A program made the translations under genes and the position numbers. Source: Ornithodoros turicata (Eukaryota; Arthropoda; Arachnida; Ixodida; Argasidae). Taken from it: 64,000 nucleotides of DNA. The stretch lies in the NCBI RefSeq assembly GCF_037126465.1, contig NC_088207.1:42716143-42780142 (forward strand), read 5' to 3'. Below the pieces are notes generated by a model, which was given only the letters and a program-made list of their open reading frames with translations, was not told where the DNA came from and searched no databases. Numbering within the stretch: position 1 is the first letter of the stretch; every line of letters starts with the position of its first letter. Below, in pieces: positions 38,501 to 50,600 of the stretch.

Positions 38501-40819
38501 TTCAACGTACGTGCGAACGTGCACATTTCAGGATTTAAAAAATAAATATAGTCGACCCCCATTTATCCGGACGGTGCCGTTCCCGGCGAAATCGTCCGGA
38601 TACCGCGGCATCCGGATAAATGAAACGACCGAATAGAAACGTCCTACAGAGCAAGGTTTAATTAAAACACAGAAATCTCGTTAATGACAGCTGTTACATA
38701 GTAGTGTAGGCACTCAATTCCTGCAAACTTTTGCTAATTGCATAGAGTTGAGCCACGCTGTTGCACTGCTCGAAGAATGTCAGTGCGGACGCAAAGTGTC
38801 AATGTGTGAGGAACCAATGGAGTCACAATTACTTGAGCCCGAAAAAGTGGTGAGCACGTTGTTACTTCCTGCAAAAATAAAACGTGAAGGCAATTACAGA
38901 GAATATAACCCAAAAATAAGAATAAACACGTGACAAAAATACTGCGTAATTTGTGTTGCAGAGTGCAGCGTCAGCACCTCGCTGCATTCTTGCCAAGGAA
39001 TATATTCTCTTGTATGATATATGAGACGCGATGGAATATTATAGCTTCATTGGGCTTGTTTTCTTTTTCTGTTTCTTGACATTTTCATGAATTCAGTTAC
39101 TGAGCTCTCCTCAAGAATTCGAAGAGCTGCAGCTCAACTTAACAGAGTATTTGGCTTGGGTGTCAATAACGAGCAATTTAGAAGCTTTAGGTTCCACTGC
39201 CTGTCATGAAGATGTCCACCAGGATTCTACAACATGTGAACAAGAGACTCCACGCGACAGTTAAGGCTGTAGTGAAGAAATGAATGCGGAACCCCCACAT
39301 GACTTCTGGTAAACAGCACAATAAAATAATGAAAGATATCCAGGTATGAAAGGTAATCCAGAAGATGTGGGTTCGATCCCTACAGCTGGCAAACCTTTTC
39401 AGTGACTTTCATCTTTCATCGTTGATTTCTTAGGCAATTTGAGGCTTTGTTTGTATCTGTCCCTTCTATGTTGTTCCAGCCTCAGAACATCAGTTTCTCT
39501 CTTGTACAATAAAATAAGTTAATGATGTGTGCAGTAATATGTCATTGTAATTGTTACATTACTTTCCATTTTGCAGCTCGGTTGCAATTACAGAAGTACA
39601 GAATTTTGAAGAGCACAGTATCAGTTCACTTGCTTATGGACCACAGAAAAGGAGTCACAGGAGGAGTGTACTAGATAAGATTGTGACCGTATGCTCAGCA
39701 CTGACAAACTTGAGTGCCTTAGTTGTGCCTTTTTGAGTAGCGGTGAATAAAAAACAGTTCTGCGGAGCACAGTTTTACTCTGCGGGTGCTTTCCTTCCTT
39801 CCTTCCTTTTTGCATACTCTGCACAGCCATCATCCCTTAGGTGCCACTTTTAGCTTCACACACTCAAAGTGAAACCACAAGCCATAATGCCATGTTCTAG
39901 TCCTCCCCAGAAGTAGTACATCTCCTGTGCCACATTACCACTATCATTGTCTTTGTCCAAAGTCCCAGCTATACATTCACTGTGATCGACTGTAGTACAC
40001 TGTGTTGTCCAGTACCTGAAACAGATTTCAGGCAGAAGTGCCTCTCGGAAGAACTGATTGCAGGTGTTGAGCAATTTTGCGCAGAAGGCCGTGTCCTTAT
40101 AGATATGCTCCATTAACGTATCGTGCGGAGTCCACCCAACAAAGTCGCAATATAGATCCTCTGACACACCAGCATCTGCATTTGCACTTGGTAAAAATAG
40201 CTGTGGGCCCCTCTTCAGCTTCACCCTGCCACCTTCAGCGTGGAGCCATCCATTTCTTTGATGCACTGCCTCTGCAATCGTTATCTCCCTTGAAGTGTAA
40301 GGACATTTAACTCCCGACACTCCTTTACCATACATTCTACAAGTCCGTCCGGTGTAATTAAAGTTCATTTCTGAGATGGGAGCTGGCTTCAACGTCTTTG
40401 GGTGTGCAGGCAACCATGCATTTTCCCTGTCAGTACAGAACTGTTACTTGGTGCATCGAGGCCATAGCCGCTTATATGTCGTTAAATCTCAACTCATCAT
40501 TTTCTTGCGCATGCAGCAGCAGAGATGATTGTGTCATATCCCTTATTGATTCCAATTTGTGCAGGTGCTTGGTGCAGCTGCTGGAGCTGTCTACCTTGCT
40601 GGAAGGGTTTGCTATGCCCTAGGTTACTCAACAGGAGGTAAAAAGCAGGGCACACATTCTGTGGTTTGTTTGCGCTCATGTGTTCAGTGTGTTCAATGTG
40701 ATAATTCAACATTCACAGATCCTTCAAAGCGTTATCGTGGAGCCTTCCAGTACCTTGGACTGCTGACCCTTCTGGGCACCACTATCAAGTTGGGTGTGCA
40801 TATGTTGGGCTATCTCTGA
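32533..40819 (+). CDS. MGST3: MGST3-like microsomal glutathione S-transferase (MAPEG), complete
   Basis: Coding exons 32533-32655, 33391-33455, 35653-35710, 40565-40637 and 40719-40819 join in phase at GT-AG sites, giving 139 residues (human MGST3 has 152). Aligned blocks: REYGYVVL after the start, ARKKYDVKYPAMYSD across the first junction, the MAPEG signature FNCIQRAHQN, LENYPQFLF, then AGRVCYALGY and DPSKRYRGA before the last helix. Spacing between blocks is the same as in human. Known of the family: small trimeric integral membrane enzymes of endoplasmic reticulum and mitochondria with four helices, having glutathione transferase and peroxidase activity on lipid substrates. The start ATG (32533) is followed at once by a second ATG; 14 non-coding bases of the same exon precede it. 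Introns are 0.7, 2.2, 4.9 and 0.08 kb. Identity and model are both strong. Confidence 0.9.
33456..35652 (+). other. MGST3 intron 2, contains decayed TIR-like repeat
   Basis: No exon in 33456-35652. From about 34045 the words TATTCAAAATTTTGAATACG and later ATTATTCGAATCGGG form imperfect inverted AT-rich arms, suggesting an old hAT-like MITE. Boundaries cannot be fixed. Confidence 0.4.
38547..38640 (+). mobile_element. Solo end of a pogo/Tigger-like transposon
   Basis: The sequence TAGTCGACCCCCATTTATCC followed by GGACGGTGCCGTTCCC resembles Tigger/pogo terminal repeats. A partial inverse (GCATCCGGATAAATG) lies 50 bp on. No transposase part is present. Confidence 0.45.
39335..39510 (+). repeat. 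tRNA-derived SINE (second family)
   Basis: Contains a pol III B-box-like GGTTCGATCCC (39370-39380). It is followed by a body ending in CTTCTATGTTGTTCCAGCCT, which recurs inverted at 44006-44069. It lies in MGST3 intron 3 and has no cloverleaf good enough for a working tRNA. Confidence 0.6.
39856..40410 (-). pseudogene. YqaJ-like exonuclease domain, C-terminal fragment
   Basis: A minus-strand frame of about 180 residues in MGST3 intron 3, antisense to it. Recognisable blocks are CPYTSREITIAEA, LKRGPQLFLP, YCDFVGWTPHD and FFREALLPEI, the order seen in the C-terminal half of metazoan YqaJ viral-recombinase-like proteins, which are usually transposon-associated. The first half of the nuclease domain, with the leading catalytic acidic residues, is not readable upstream, so it is 5'-truncated. 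No splice sites or promoter are evident. The stop is at 39856-39858. Known of the family: lambda-exonuclease-type fold acting on DNA ends. Here it is most likely a dead copy. Moderately sure of the family, less of the boundaries. Confidence 0.55.
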
Positions 40820-40912
40820 GCTTGTGTATATGTCACTGTTGTGCTATTGAATCAACAGTCTGCAAGCAGAACTGGTTTTTATCCCATATGGAAACAATCA
40901 GAGGTGGGCCAC

Positions 40913-41573
40913 TCCACGCCAGATGATCCGAAGTGGGCGCTCGACCATAGTAGATAAAAAAAAAAAAAATGCAGGTAGAAGACCAACGTGGAAGAGTAGT
41001 GCTGGAGAACGCAGCTCAAAATACATCACCTTTAATTTTTTAGAGGCCTAAATAAGTATGGTAAAGTCAGAAAAGTATACCTCACCTTTTTACCATTTAT
41101 TCACCCGCGCGTGATGTGGCAAGATACCGCATGTGATATTTATGTTTTGGAAAGGTGTAATATCCCACACTGTGTACGTTAGGCAAAGCAGGTTTCTCCC
41201 TCACCTTCTAATGGTACGTCTAGACGCCGCCATTTCCTTTCCGTTTGGCAGTTTTTTTTGTTTTTTTACTGCTTTCGGTGGTACCTCAGGAGTGAAGTCT
41301 TCACTGTACCTTATTGAGTGTCGCTCCCAGGTATGTCCTCAAAGCGTTCCATCTTCACGTGCGTAGTACATCGCGTGGTGGAGCTAAAAAATGTAAAATT
41401 TGCAATTTTCCCAACTTGCAGTTGTATTTTAAAAAATTAAAGATAACAGCTGCATCCTCCAGAACCGCTGTTCTATGGGAGTCTTCTACCTGCACACATT
41501 TTTTGAAAAAAAAAAAAAAAAATCTGTCATGGTCAAGCGGCCACTTTCAGTCGTGGCATGGAATGGCCCAGGT
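40913..41573. mobile_element. TIR element just downstream of MGST3
   Basis: The first about 45 bp (GGTGGGCCACTCCACGCC and on) match the inverse of the last about 45 bp (GGCATGGAATGGCCCAGG). The interior has two poly-A tracts and shared words such as GCAGGTAGAAGAC, inverted at 41477-41494. Non-coding; superfamily unclear. It starts about 90 bp after the MGST3 stop and may supply its 3' UTR end. Confidence 0.6.
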
Positions 41574-42051
41574 TGTTAACCTTTAAAATGTGGATACAGA
41601 TAAATGAGTTACGACGACAGATACCTCATGAAAGAATACACTGATACAATGGCAGCTGCATGAGAAGAAAGTACATTACCTTTATGGTTGCCTCCTTCCA
41701 CCCCCTCCAAATGCTCACGAAAAAAAAAAAAGAGCCATATCGTGGTGCATTGAATAACGCATGTTTTTGAGAAGCTTACAAACATTTTAAGGACAAGGAA
41801 ATATCCTGGAACTATATCAGCAACAGGTTATGAAAACATTTTTATTGACAAAATATAGACGACCTGCCCACTGAAATACAGGAAACGGGAGCTAGGATTT
41901 TCCGACATCAGCCCCTCCCCGGACTCCCCAATGATCTTAGAGTGCAGTACGTGTCCCTGGCTGGGGGGGCAAACTGTAGCACACAGAACTAGTTAGGCCT
42001 TGGGCACCCGCAACTCCATCTGCCACACTGTCCCAGTTGGACAGTAATAAT
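41574..42051. other. Intergenic, no gene recognised
   Basis: No open frame with recognisable content. Poly-A run near 41719. Confidence 0.4.
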
Positions 42052-42340
42052 TGGGCAGATCCAGGATTTTTCTGATGTGTGGGGGATAGCATGCTACATG
42101 CACTACAGGGGGTGTCAATGGAATATCTGAACTAATGGAATCTGAACTTGGGGCAGTTGGTACATCACTGACCAGTTTTGCGGCGCGAGAACAGTACAAA
42201 GAAAAGGACACACACCACGTCGGCGTCGTGGTGTGTGTCTTTTTCTTTACGCTGTTCTTGCGCCGCAAATCTTGTCAGTAGTATGTGAAGACAGAAATTA
42301 AGGGGGGGGGGGGCAGGACATCCGGAACCCCTCCCCTCTA
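42052..42340. mobile_element. hAT-type MITE, family A, copy 4, split by a foldback
   Basis: Flanked by a perfect 8-bp duplication gtaataat (42044-42051 and 42341-42348). In inverse orientation it shares with copy 1 the words GGATGTCCTG, the poly-C run and AATTTCTGTCTTCACAT, and the end AGATCCAGGATTTTTCTG. A foldback insertion occupies 42167-42279. Confidence 0.75.
42167..42279. mobile_element. Foldback element with almost no loop
   Basis: Arms of about 52 bp (from 42167 and up to 42279) pair around CAAAGAAAAGGACACACACC with only about 7 unpaired bases between them. Inserted in MITE copy 4. Confidence 0.8.
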
Positions 42341-42348
42341 GTAATAAT

Positions 42349-44005
42349 CAAGCGACTGTGATCTAAGTTCTGTTTTTGTTATTGATCTCTTGCGTGGCCT
42401 TCCATTAACCCAAAACAACACTGTCATTTCAAAGTTTTGGACAGAACCAAATAGAATCATAGATTGAGAACTTACCCGTCAAAATGAACTCGTTACAAGT
42501 TCAGTTACAGTGTGAAAAATGTAACTAAATTAATAACGAAGTTCTTCAGCCTGAAATGTAGCTCGCAGTTACTGAGTTACTTAAAAAAAAAACGAGTTAC
42601 TTCCAAGTTACTTCGGACACAAAATAACATTACGCAGGTGCAGCGCGCGTGAGTAGTTGAGTTAGACCTTGAGTTGCCTGCGGAGGAGTGCATCACGCTT
42701 GGATCGTTTTCGTTTATGTCCAACAATAGACCTCTCCCTGTTTGTAAACAAATGACGTCATAGTGTTCGACAGCGCCACATATTTGGTAGAATTGAACTA
42801 CGCTTGAAGCTGGAGGTGAACAAAGTCGCGTCCGTAATTGCTTACTCGTGTAATACGTTTATACATAGCACAGTATTGTAATGGGTATTCAGTGCATATT
42901 TAGAGGGAAACATAAACATGGTTAAGGCTTGTGTTTAATTTTGTATACACTTTATTTTATACGAGTATCATGATATTTTCTGCAGGATAGCTCATGAGAT
43001 ATATACAACCACCTCTGTATCTATGTAAACACATTTACATCCTGCAATAAAATTACTATTTTCTACATAAGTAGTGCTCATTTTCAGCCTTTACACCTGA
43101 TATATGGCGTTACAAAAACAACAGAGCAGTTCTGTTTTTCTGAAGGCTGCTGATGTCCAGCTACAATTCCTTGAAATCGGGTCATGGCATACATGGATAA
43201 GTTATAAGAGATGCGAAAGTAATAGAAATATTCTAACGGTAATATACCAAAACATTTTACACTAATCGTGTTCAACCTAATGCACCTTGGCCTAGTACAG
43301 ACTATCTATTCATATGCTGATAGGGATGCACGTGTAGGTATCGATTTTTTCGGTTTCGATATTCTATTGTTTTATCAAGGCGAGATTTTTGTCAATAACT
43401 AGCTAGTTCTTTATTTCCCCAAGAACTAGCTAGTTCTTTATTTCCCAAAATATTCCGGTGTACCAGGCTGTACAAGAGCGCAGTTGAAATGAATGTGACT
43501 GGCTGGAGCGCTTGACGCCAATCAACTCCCCTGCGAGCATTTTCGCTCGAGATCGACGTACTTTCAGATTTATACGTGTGCTGTCGTAAGATTCGCCAGC
43601 GGGCCTGCGCCCACGGAGAGGAGCAAGCCAGAGAATATCCTCATCATCTCGCCTGATGTTCCGTGACGCTCACTAGGATGGTCACGTACTAGCGTTCTCT
43701 CACACACCTCTTTCTCGCGTATTCTCTGCAGCAGCAGTGACTGACGCCAAGGAAACGCCCTCGTGTCGTCACACTATGAAAAATCGTCACCGGAAAAAAT
43801 GTTCCCGGAGTAATCGTCCCCGGAAAAAATGTCCCCCGGACATATTGTTGAATGCAGCAAGAAACAACACAGGGAAGAACGAAGTTGACACCACGGCTGC
43901 TTGGAAGAGCCGTGTGAAGAGCCGAGTCCCCCGGAAGAGCCGTCCCCAGGAAAAAATTTCCCCTGGAGAAATCGTCCCCGCAAGAAAAGTATCAAGTAAA
44001 TGAGA
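42349..44005. other. Intergenic with short repeats, no gene recognised
   Basis: A 24-bp direct repeat of AACTAGCTAGTTCTTTATTT lies at 43399-43446. At 43774-43990 a unit like CGTCCCCGGAAAAAATG recurs four or more times; inverse units occur at 44110-44145. No coding motif. Confidence 0.4.
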
Positions 44006-44069
44006 GAACTGATGTTCTGAGGCTGGAACAACATAGAAGGGACAAATACATACAAAGTCTCAAACTGCC
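44006..44069 (-). repeat. 3' part of the second SINE family
   Basis: Inverse match to the body of the SINE at 39335-39510 (shared CTTCTATGTTGTTCCAGCCT). The tRNA-like head is absent. Confidence 0.6.
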
Positions 44070-44527
44070 TAACTAACCTAACGTCTGAAAACTAACCTAG
44101 GTTCCCACCTGGGACGATTTCTCCAGGGACGATTTTTCCGCATCCCCCTTCCTCCCTCACTGTAGAAACACTCAACTCAATTACGTAAGAGTGCCTCTAT
44201 TACGAAAACGCTCGTTTGATAACACATTTATTTGCCGGTTTGCTTGTAATCACTAGGTTCGATTAGAGACCCCCTACCCTATCATCGGCACGCAGTTTCA
44301 ATGCCTCGCTTGATGGTTGTCGCTGATGAGGAAAGAAACCGCCAGTGTGATACGGGCAAAGAGCCATGTGCAGAGAATACGCGAGAAAGAGGTGTGGGAG
44401 AGAGACACGGGCAGTCTTCAATGAAAATTGAAATCAACGGTAATTGACAGGGGCCGTGACAGGGGTATAATTTAATCCGTCAAAAATGAAAAGAAAAACA
44501 ATTCGTTAAGGCTTTGACAATGTCACA

Positions 44528-44533
44528 TTTATT
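44528..44533 (-). terminator. Polyadenylation signal of the EB-module gene
   Basis: AATAAA on the minus strand, 109 bp after the stop codon of the gene at 44643-50914. Confidence 0.5.
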
Positions 44534-44642
44534 TACATGTTCCTGCATGCGATCCCTGCTCGGCGATCTGTGCCTGAGATTACAGCGCTTACCGACCGAA
44601 CATGCTGAGTACGATAGCGAAGGTGAAATATGATGCAGAAAT

Positions 44643-47600
44643 TTAAGAAGCATCGCGGACGGTAGTCACAAGCCCACTTTTCCAGTGCCGCAAACTAACA
44701 TTCTTCCTCTTTGGAATGGCTGAGCGCGTCTTCCTTAATCGGATGGGGTCAAGGAGCCCGCTTCGGCACGTGGCCACCGAAGCATTACTTTTCGTTCTGA
44801 TTGCCCAAGGCCATAGCTGGTCACTTGACCTGTAATGGGGATAGCCGACGGACCCCTGCTTCAGTCGATTCTTGGTCGTCAAATAGGCTCTATGAGGTCG
44901 ATGCCGCCGTTCAGACACGGACGATCGTGCGCAACTTCCGGATGCGTACCTACTTCGGGAAGTATTCGAGGTCGACGCGGAGCCGTGGAACGTCACACCT
45001 CTCAAGCCTGACGTGCGCGATTGAGCGCCGCACGAACGCGACACCGTCGTGCTATTACGTGGATACTCCACCTCTTCTCGACGTGCATTAGCGGCACTGC
45101 CAGAAATAAGTTTCGCGGACTTAAACTCGCGTGGCAGCTTGCCCCATTGACCTGATTTGGCTGAACTTCTGTTGCATGTCTCCATCATCATCATTGTGGT
45201 TGTTTGCCCCGTGCTTTGTTGTTCACCGGGTTCATACTCAAAGCCGATTGCATTTCGAAGCCTTCTCCATTCCATGTTGCGCAGAGTAACGTCTTGAAAT
45301 TTTATAGGGTGGGGTGACGACTTTGGTTCCCCGCTTGTCGTGCTGGAAGCCACGTGACGCTGCTCCCACACACGAGCCATTTGAAGCGTTTTTGTGGGGA
45401 GCTCGAACGGCCCAGATGGTTCAATGCGAGGCGTGCCAGATTGCACTGTTGGTGACGGGCCCCGCTCTTCCTGCGACGCTTCATCTGGCACTACCATCGA
45501 TGTGTCCGAGTGTCGCCTCGCGGCCTCGTCAACCTTATCACCCTCTCGAAGCTCCGACGTGATCCTGCGCGGAGACCTCGCTGATAGTTCGCTGCAAGTG
45601 AACCGCACGGGGCCTGCTGGACGGCCCCCTTGATTGAGACGTCTCGGAGCAGGTTCATCTTCGTCGGTGTGAAGGTCCTGTTCCGCTATTGGTGCATAAA
45701 CGGAACGCGATGTGCCGTGAGGGGCTCCTGGAGGAATTGGTGCCAACTTGCTCTGAGCTGCGGTAATAAGTTCGTCCAACAAGCTTTGCCCTTTGCAGGG
45801 GTTTGAGCTTAACGCTGGGGGCAATGGGGATTGCAGGTTATTTTTTTCAAGGAAAGCCGATTGTTTGTTATTTTGCTTCTTGAGTAATGACGGAAGAACG
45901 ATGCTGCTACTGCTGTGAACGCTATGGCTCAAAGAGCTAAATGGAAATTCGATGTCAAAATCTTGCGCGTTACGATGGATGGCAGGGCCAATAAAATTGG
46001 CGGCGGTGCGTGAGTCTAAAGGCAATTTGAGGTCAGCCCGGACAAGCTCCTGCCAAAGGGTTTCTGGAGGTTTTTGGAGCGAACCAGTCTTAGCCGATTC
46101 GATGACGCCTTCTTCTGAGGCATATGTGCGTGGCCTTGAACCTGCTTGCCTTTCACCTTCACTTACGTCCTTACCCATTGTGGGCTTGCGAGGTTGCGGC
46201 TCTGGTGGGGGACTCCTCGATCTTAAGGACGGACGTAGTCGTACTTTATGCAAGCTTGCCTCACGTGTCCCTTGTTGAGCTTCGTGTCCCAAAGAGATAG
46301 TCACATGTTTGCTTGTCCCAAGTGGCACGGGATTAACTTTTCCACGGGGCGATTGCGCGAGGCCCTCAGCTTTGCCGCATGGAGCGAACGATATCGCTTT
46401 CTTCGGGACGTCAGAACGAGGCGCGCATGACTTCGTTGAACGCGATCCTACATTATTTTCCCCATTTTTCGCTACCTCTTTCTCCTGAGACGCTTTCTTG
46501 GCCGTAGATTGAGAACACAGTGCATGACGCTGCAAGGGAGCAGCATTGCCCACTTCATCAACCTTTCTTACTGGAATGGAGGGAAGAGACCTTACTGGAA
46601 CACTTCCAGGCGCCGGACGACACGTACCTTGAGGCTGCTCTGTGGTGTCGTTAGTAACGTCAGTCTTGTCTGTCACACATTTCCCATTCTTGCTCCGAAA
46701 TTGAGATAGTGGATGGCCTTGCTTCCTGTTGAGCGTCTCGATCCTCTTTTCCAATGCTTCCTTCATTCTTGTCACCAGTGATGGTGCCGTGCCACCTGCG
46801 TCCATATGGCACCGTTGTGAATTGTCTTTTCCGACCCCCTTCATTTCATTCACTGCGATCGAGCTAGACGGTACTTCCACACGAGGTCCGCAATAGTGCA
46901 ACCCCGCCTGCTGCGCCGGCTCCTGTTCAGATTGCAGTTCACCTTCTCTGCCGTGTGCCTCAGAAGCGCAATTTATAACTTGCTTCCTATTTCTACTTTG
47001 AGCAGTGTCGCTCTGTTTGCGCGGACATGTTGGGCAATCATTATTCATTGCGGCGACGACAACTTCTGCATCAGACGCGACGGAGCTTGTTGGCCTGAAT
47101 AGCAAGTCTGCGCCTGCTCTCGGATTTTTCTCGCCTTCAAGGGTTGTGAACTCGTAGCGGGCACCAGTTGACGTCGTCTGCTGTTGCCGCCCCCATCGAC
47201 TCCATTCCGCAGGGGATAAAGAAGAGGCAGCTGCAAGCTGTGGATCCGCGCGGATCAGCAAAACATCTCGAGGCGGCACCATATGTTGTGAATCTGAAGC
47301 GCAGACCTTACGGAGCGCCAGGACACCTTGTTCCCACACAGTTTTCTCCCAAGAAGGGCAGGACTTCCTCCTTAAACTACGTCGACCGGAACAATCGCTG
47401 CCTCTGGGGCTGTCGCGGCAGGGGAGGCAGTGCGGCGGATTGCGCTGGTATGCAGCTGGATATACTTCAGTGCCAATTTGGGGTTTGGCGTGGTCCATTG
47501 TGCTATAACTGTGTAGGGATATGAAAAAAGACAAAAAGAAGGCAGGAGTTTTAACGCAACGCGACAGATCTGCTCTGAAAACAGATGGCTCCGAAACATG

Positions 47601-50600
47601 CAGGTATGGAACTTAAAGGAACGGTCGCATCCGTTCCAGTCGATCTCGAAACTATAGCGTCATTTTATTCCTTTGGACTACTGAGTACTGACCACGGTAT
47701 GGAAAATAAGTGGCGTAGTTTCGTAAAACGTATTTATGGAAAGGCTGTAGCAATGGCGTTAAACCTACCTAAACGGCCTCGGCGCTGGACCAATTCCTGC
47801 TCCGGCAGCTGGATCACTGCGAAGGTGTTCAAGAAAATCCTGGTACCTTGTGTCATCTTCCAGGGACATTCCTGGTTTGGCTTCAGATTCTGCATCCCTC
47901 GGTTTGGAGCTCCGAACTCTGAGGTGAGACATTTGCTTTTGAAATGGTTGTCATGGCATAGGTGATCATGCTTATGGGTGTTTTCTATGCACGATTGCTA
48001 ACTACATAATTGTAGAACACTGCACTACAGAATGAAGACAGTGACAAACCTTTGATATGACAGAATGATGCCAAGAACCACAAGTGACATTATCAGGCCG
48101 ATGGTGATGGTCAGTACACTATGATTTGACAGAACTGCTGGAATATCTGAAGTGAAATGAGACATACTGCGTTGACAACCAAGTATGAACACGAACGAGC
48201 AAGGTTTCTATTTATGGCACGGCAGCAGCAAGAATGGATTTCAAAATCACAAACGTCCCGTGAGTCCGTCCTGTTATATTTCTGACTGACATCACCACAC
48301 ACTGCACTCTTTAATGCTACGCTCAATTCTATTCAATGCTAAAAATTAACGGGGAGGGGAAGGATGACGTCAACGGGGAATGGATAGAGCCTGGTTCCTC
48401 ATTCTTGAAGTATCCTACGTAGTGAGCCGTGCCACAGTCCTCAAGCTGTCTTCGGTTCCCATAAGACATTCTATAAACACTACTGCGGATCAGCTTTTCT
48501 TGGGGAAGCAGAATATCATCGCCATCAATCGTGCTCATACCACCTTCAAGACTCACCCATGCTCAATATGGTGAATGAGTTGAGCATGAGCGATGAATTT
48601 CTTTCTTGCTCCGCAATGTTCTGAACTGTTTGCCATCATAATGCGTGGTGTTTGTACAGCTCCCGACAAAAGTTTACGGAACACGCGATCGGTGTATTTT
48701 CCCCTAGGCGCGACACCCTAGCGGCAAGCGGAAACGGGTTCAGAGGGACGGAGGAGTGCGCCGGCAGCAACACCAATTCAAACCACGTTTCGAGCACATT
48801 TAAGCGATACCGAAACTATCGCGGTGAGGCGCTACTAGGGCACTCGCTCACCCCTCTGAACTAGTAGTAAACGCGCCCGTTTCCGCTCGCCGGTAGGGCG
48901 TCGCACCGAGGAGGAAATACACGCACGCGTGTTCCGTAAACTTTTGTCGGGACCTGTACCATTAGCTTGCTCCTCCCGAGTTCCAACGGAGTTCGGGCAG
49001 CGCCGTACCAGAGGAGCTCCGTTGCTCCTTTCAGGTAGCAAACATGTCTGATTAGTGCAACTCACAGGACTCGCATCGCTGGTTGTCGTACAAGTAATAG
49101 GTCGGCGGGCAGTCACAACGGAAGTTGACACACTTGGCACCGGGTGTCCTGTAGGAGCACTCGAGGTCTTTAGAGCAGGGGTCTTGCAGGAGTCGTGCTG
49201 TGTTCGAGAAAAGAACTCATGGTACAGGTGAAGCTACACGTACGTGCTACAACGTCATGTTCGAAGTGTATCGAAGCAAAAACGTCCTAGGTGACCGCGA
49301 GAACGACTGAAGGTGGGGACCATGAACAACGTTGCTGGGGATCACTTGACAAAGTTTGCAGATGACATAAACGAACCTTATTTAATCTGTGTGGGGGACT
49401 GCCAGACATTTCAAGAGTACTCAGTCACGCAGGGTATGGCCTTGAATGGTACGTTGTAATTCCGAACGAACTATAGTACCAGACTATTCAGTACTTTAGT
49501 GGTATTTACTATTGACGTATACCCAGGTATCCGTACGAGCGACTTTTTCCGGTGAGATAGCGGCAGAGGAGGGTGAGGAGACGCTCCGAGATGATATCGC
49601 GGAAGAAACGCGAAAGTACTTATCGGAACGACGCTGGGAGAAACGAAGGAACCCAAGCAGCAAAATGTACTGAAAGTCGAGTGCAATAGGGGTGGACGGG
49701 TAGGTGGAAGGCCTTGAACAAACTCGTGAAACTAAAGAACACTGATAAGACACATACCGTCCACTCCTATTGCACTCGACTTTCAGTACATTGTGCTGCT
49801 TGGGTATGAACATTCTCAAACAGGGGTTACTTTTTGTTTTTTAAGTGACTAATACCCCTGACACACGAGCACGTTTGAACTCCCAAGGACACCTAACGGA
49901 AAGGCGTTGCGTGACGTGACACACGGCAAATGAGAATCTCCTTTTACGAAGCGGTCCATTTGGGAAGCTGAGATCGGCGATATCCTTTCGTAAAGGCTTA
50001 TGGCGTAGCGTCAAAACGAAGGGCGATACGATGACAATACTCTCGAACGAAGGGTACACAGTGTTTTGGTTTGTCAAGTACTCGAAGTCTGCCTGCAGTT
50101 ATTGCAGTTGCAGCACGTATTTTTGAAGTCATTGGTCGTATTGTTATGTTTGCTGTTACTGTTATCTAACTACCCGACTTTCAAGAATAAAGGAGTTCTC
50201 TCTTGCCGTGTGTCACCGACACGAACTCCTTTCGCGAGGGTGTCCTTTGCAGCTGTAAAGTACTCCTAATGGAAAGGAGTTCAAACGTGCACGTGTGTTA
50301 GGGGTATAGGGTGTACAAGACAAAGGTGTGCAAGAGCGCGTACCAGAAACGCAGTACATTCTCTCTCCATCGTCAAGCTTTATAGGGTTCGTAGAAGCAC
50401 AATCGCATTCACCCGTGGCCTTGTGACATGACAACCCGAGTCCAGGCATGCAATCGCTGTGTCTGATGCACGGCATGCCCATCTCAGACATCCCGTTGTC
50501 TGAAAAACGTAAGGAACACACAAACTCTCCACCGCAGCGGCATTCAGAAGCTGCCCCGCAAGCCAAGGTGACTTACTCGTGCCATTCTGTCCAAAATCAT

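Noticed and set aside
39360..39390. Functional tRNA gene
   Set aside because: Only a B-box-like word is convincing. No full cloverleaf, and the sequence continues into a repeated SINE body.
47585..47965. Plus-strand open frame of 126 codons
   Set aside because: It is opposite to exon 6 (47769-47918) of the EB gene, whose minus-strand frame is in phase with both neighbours.
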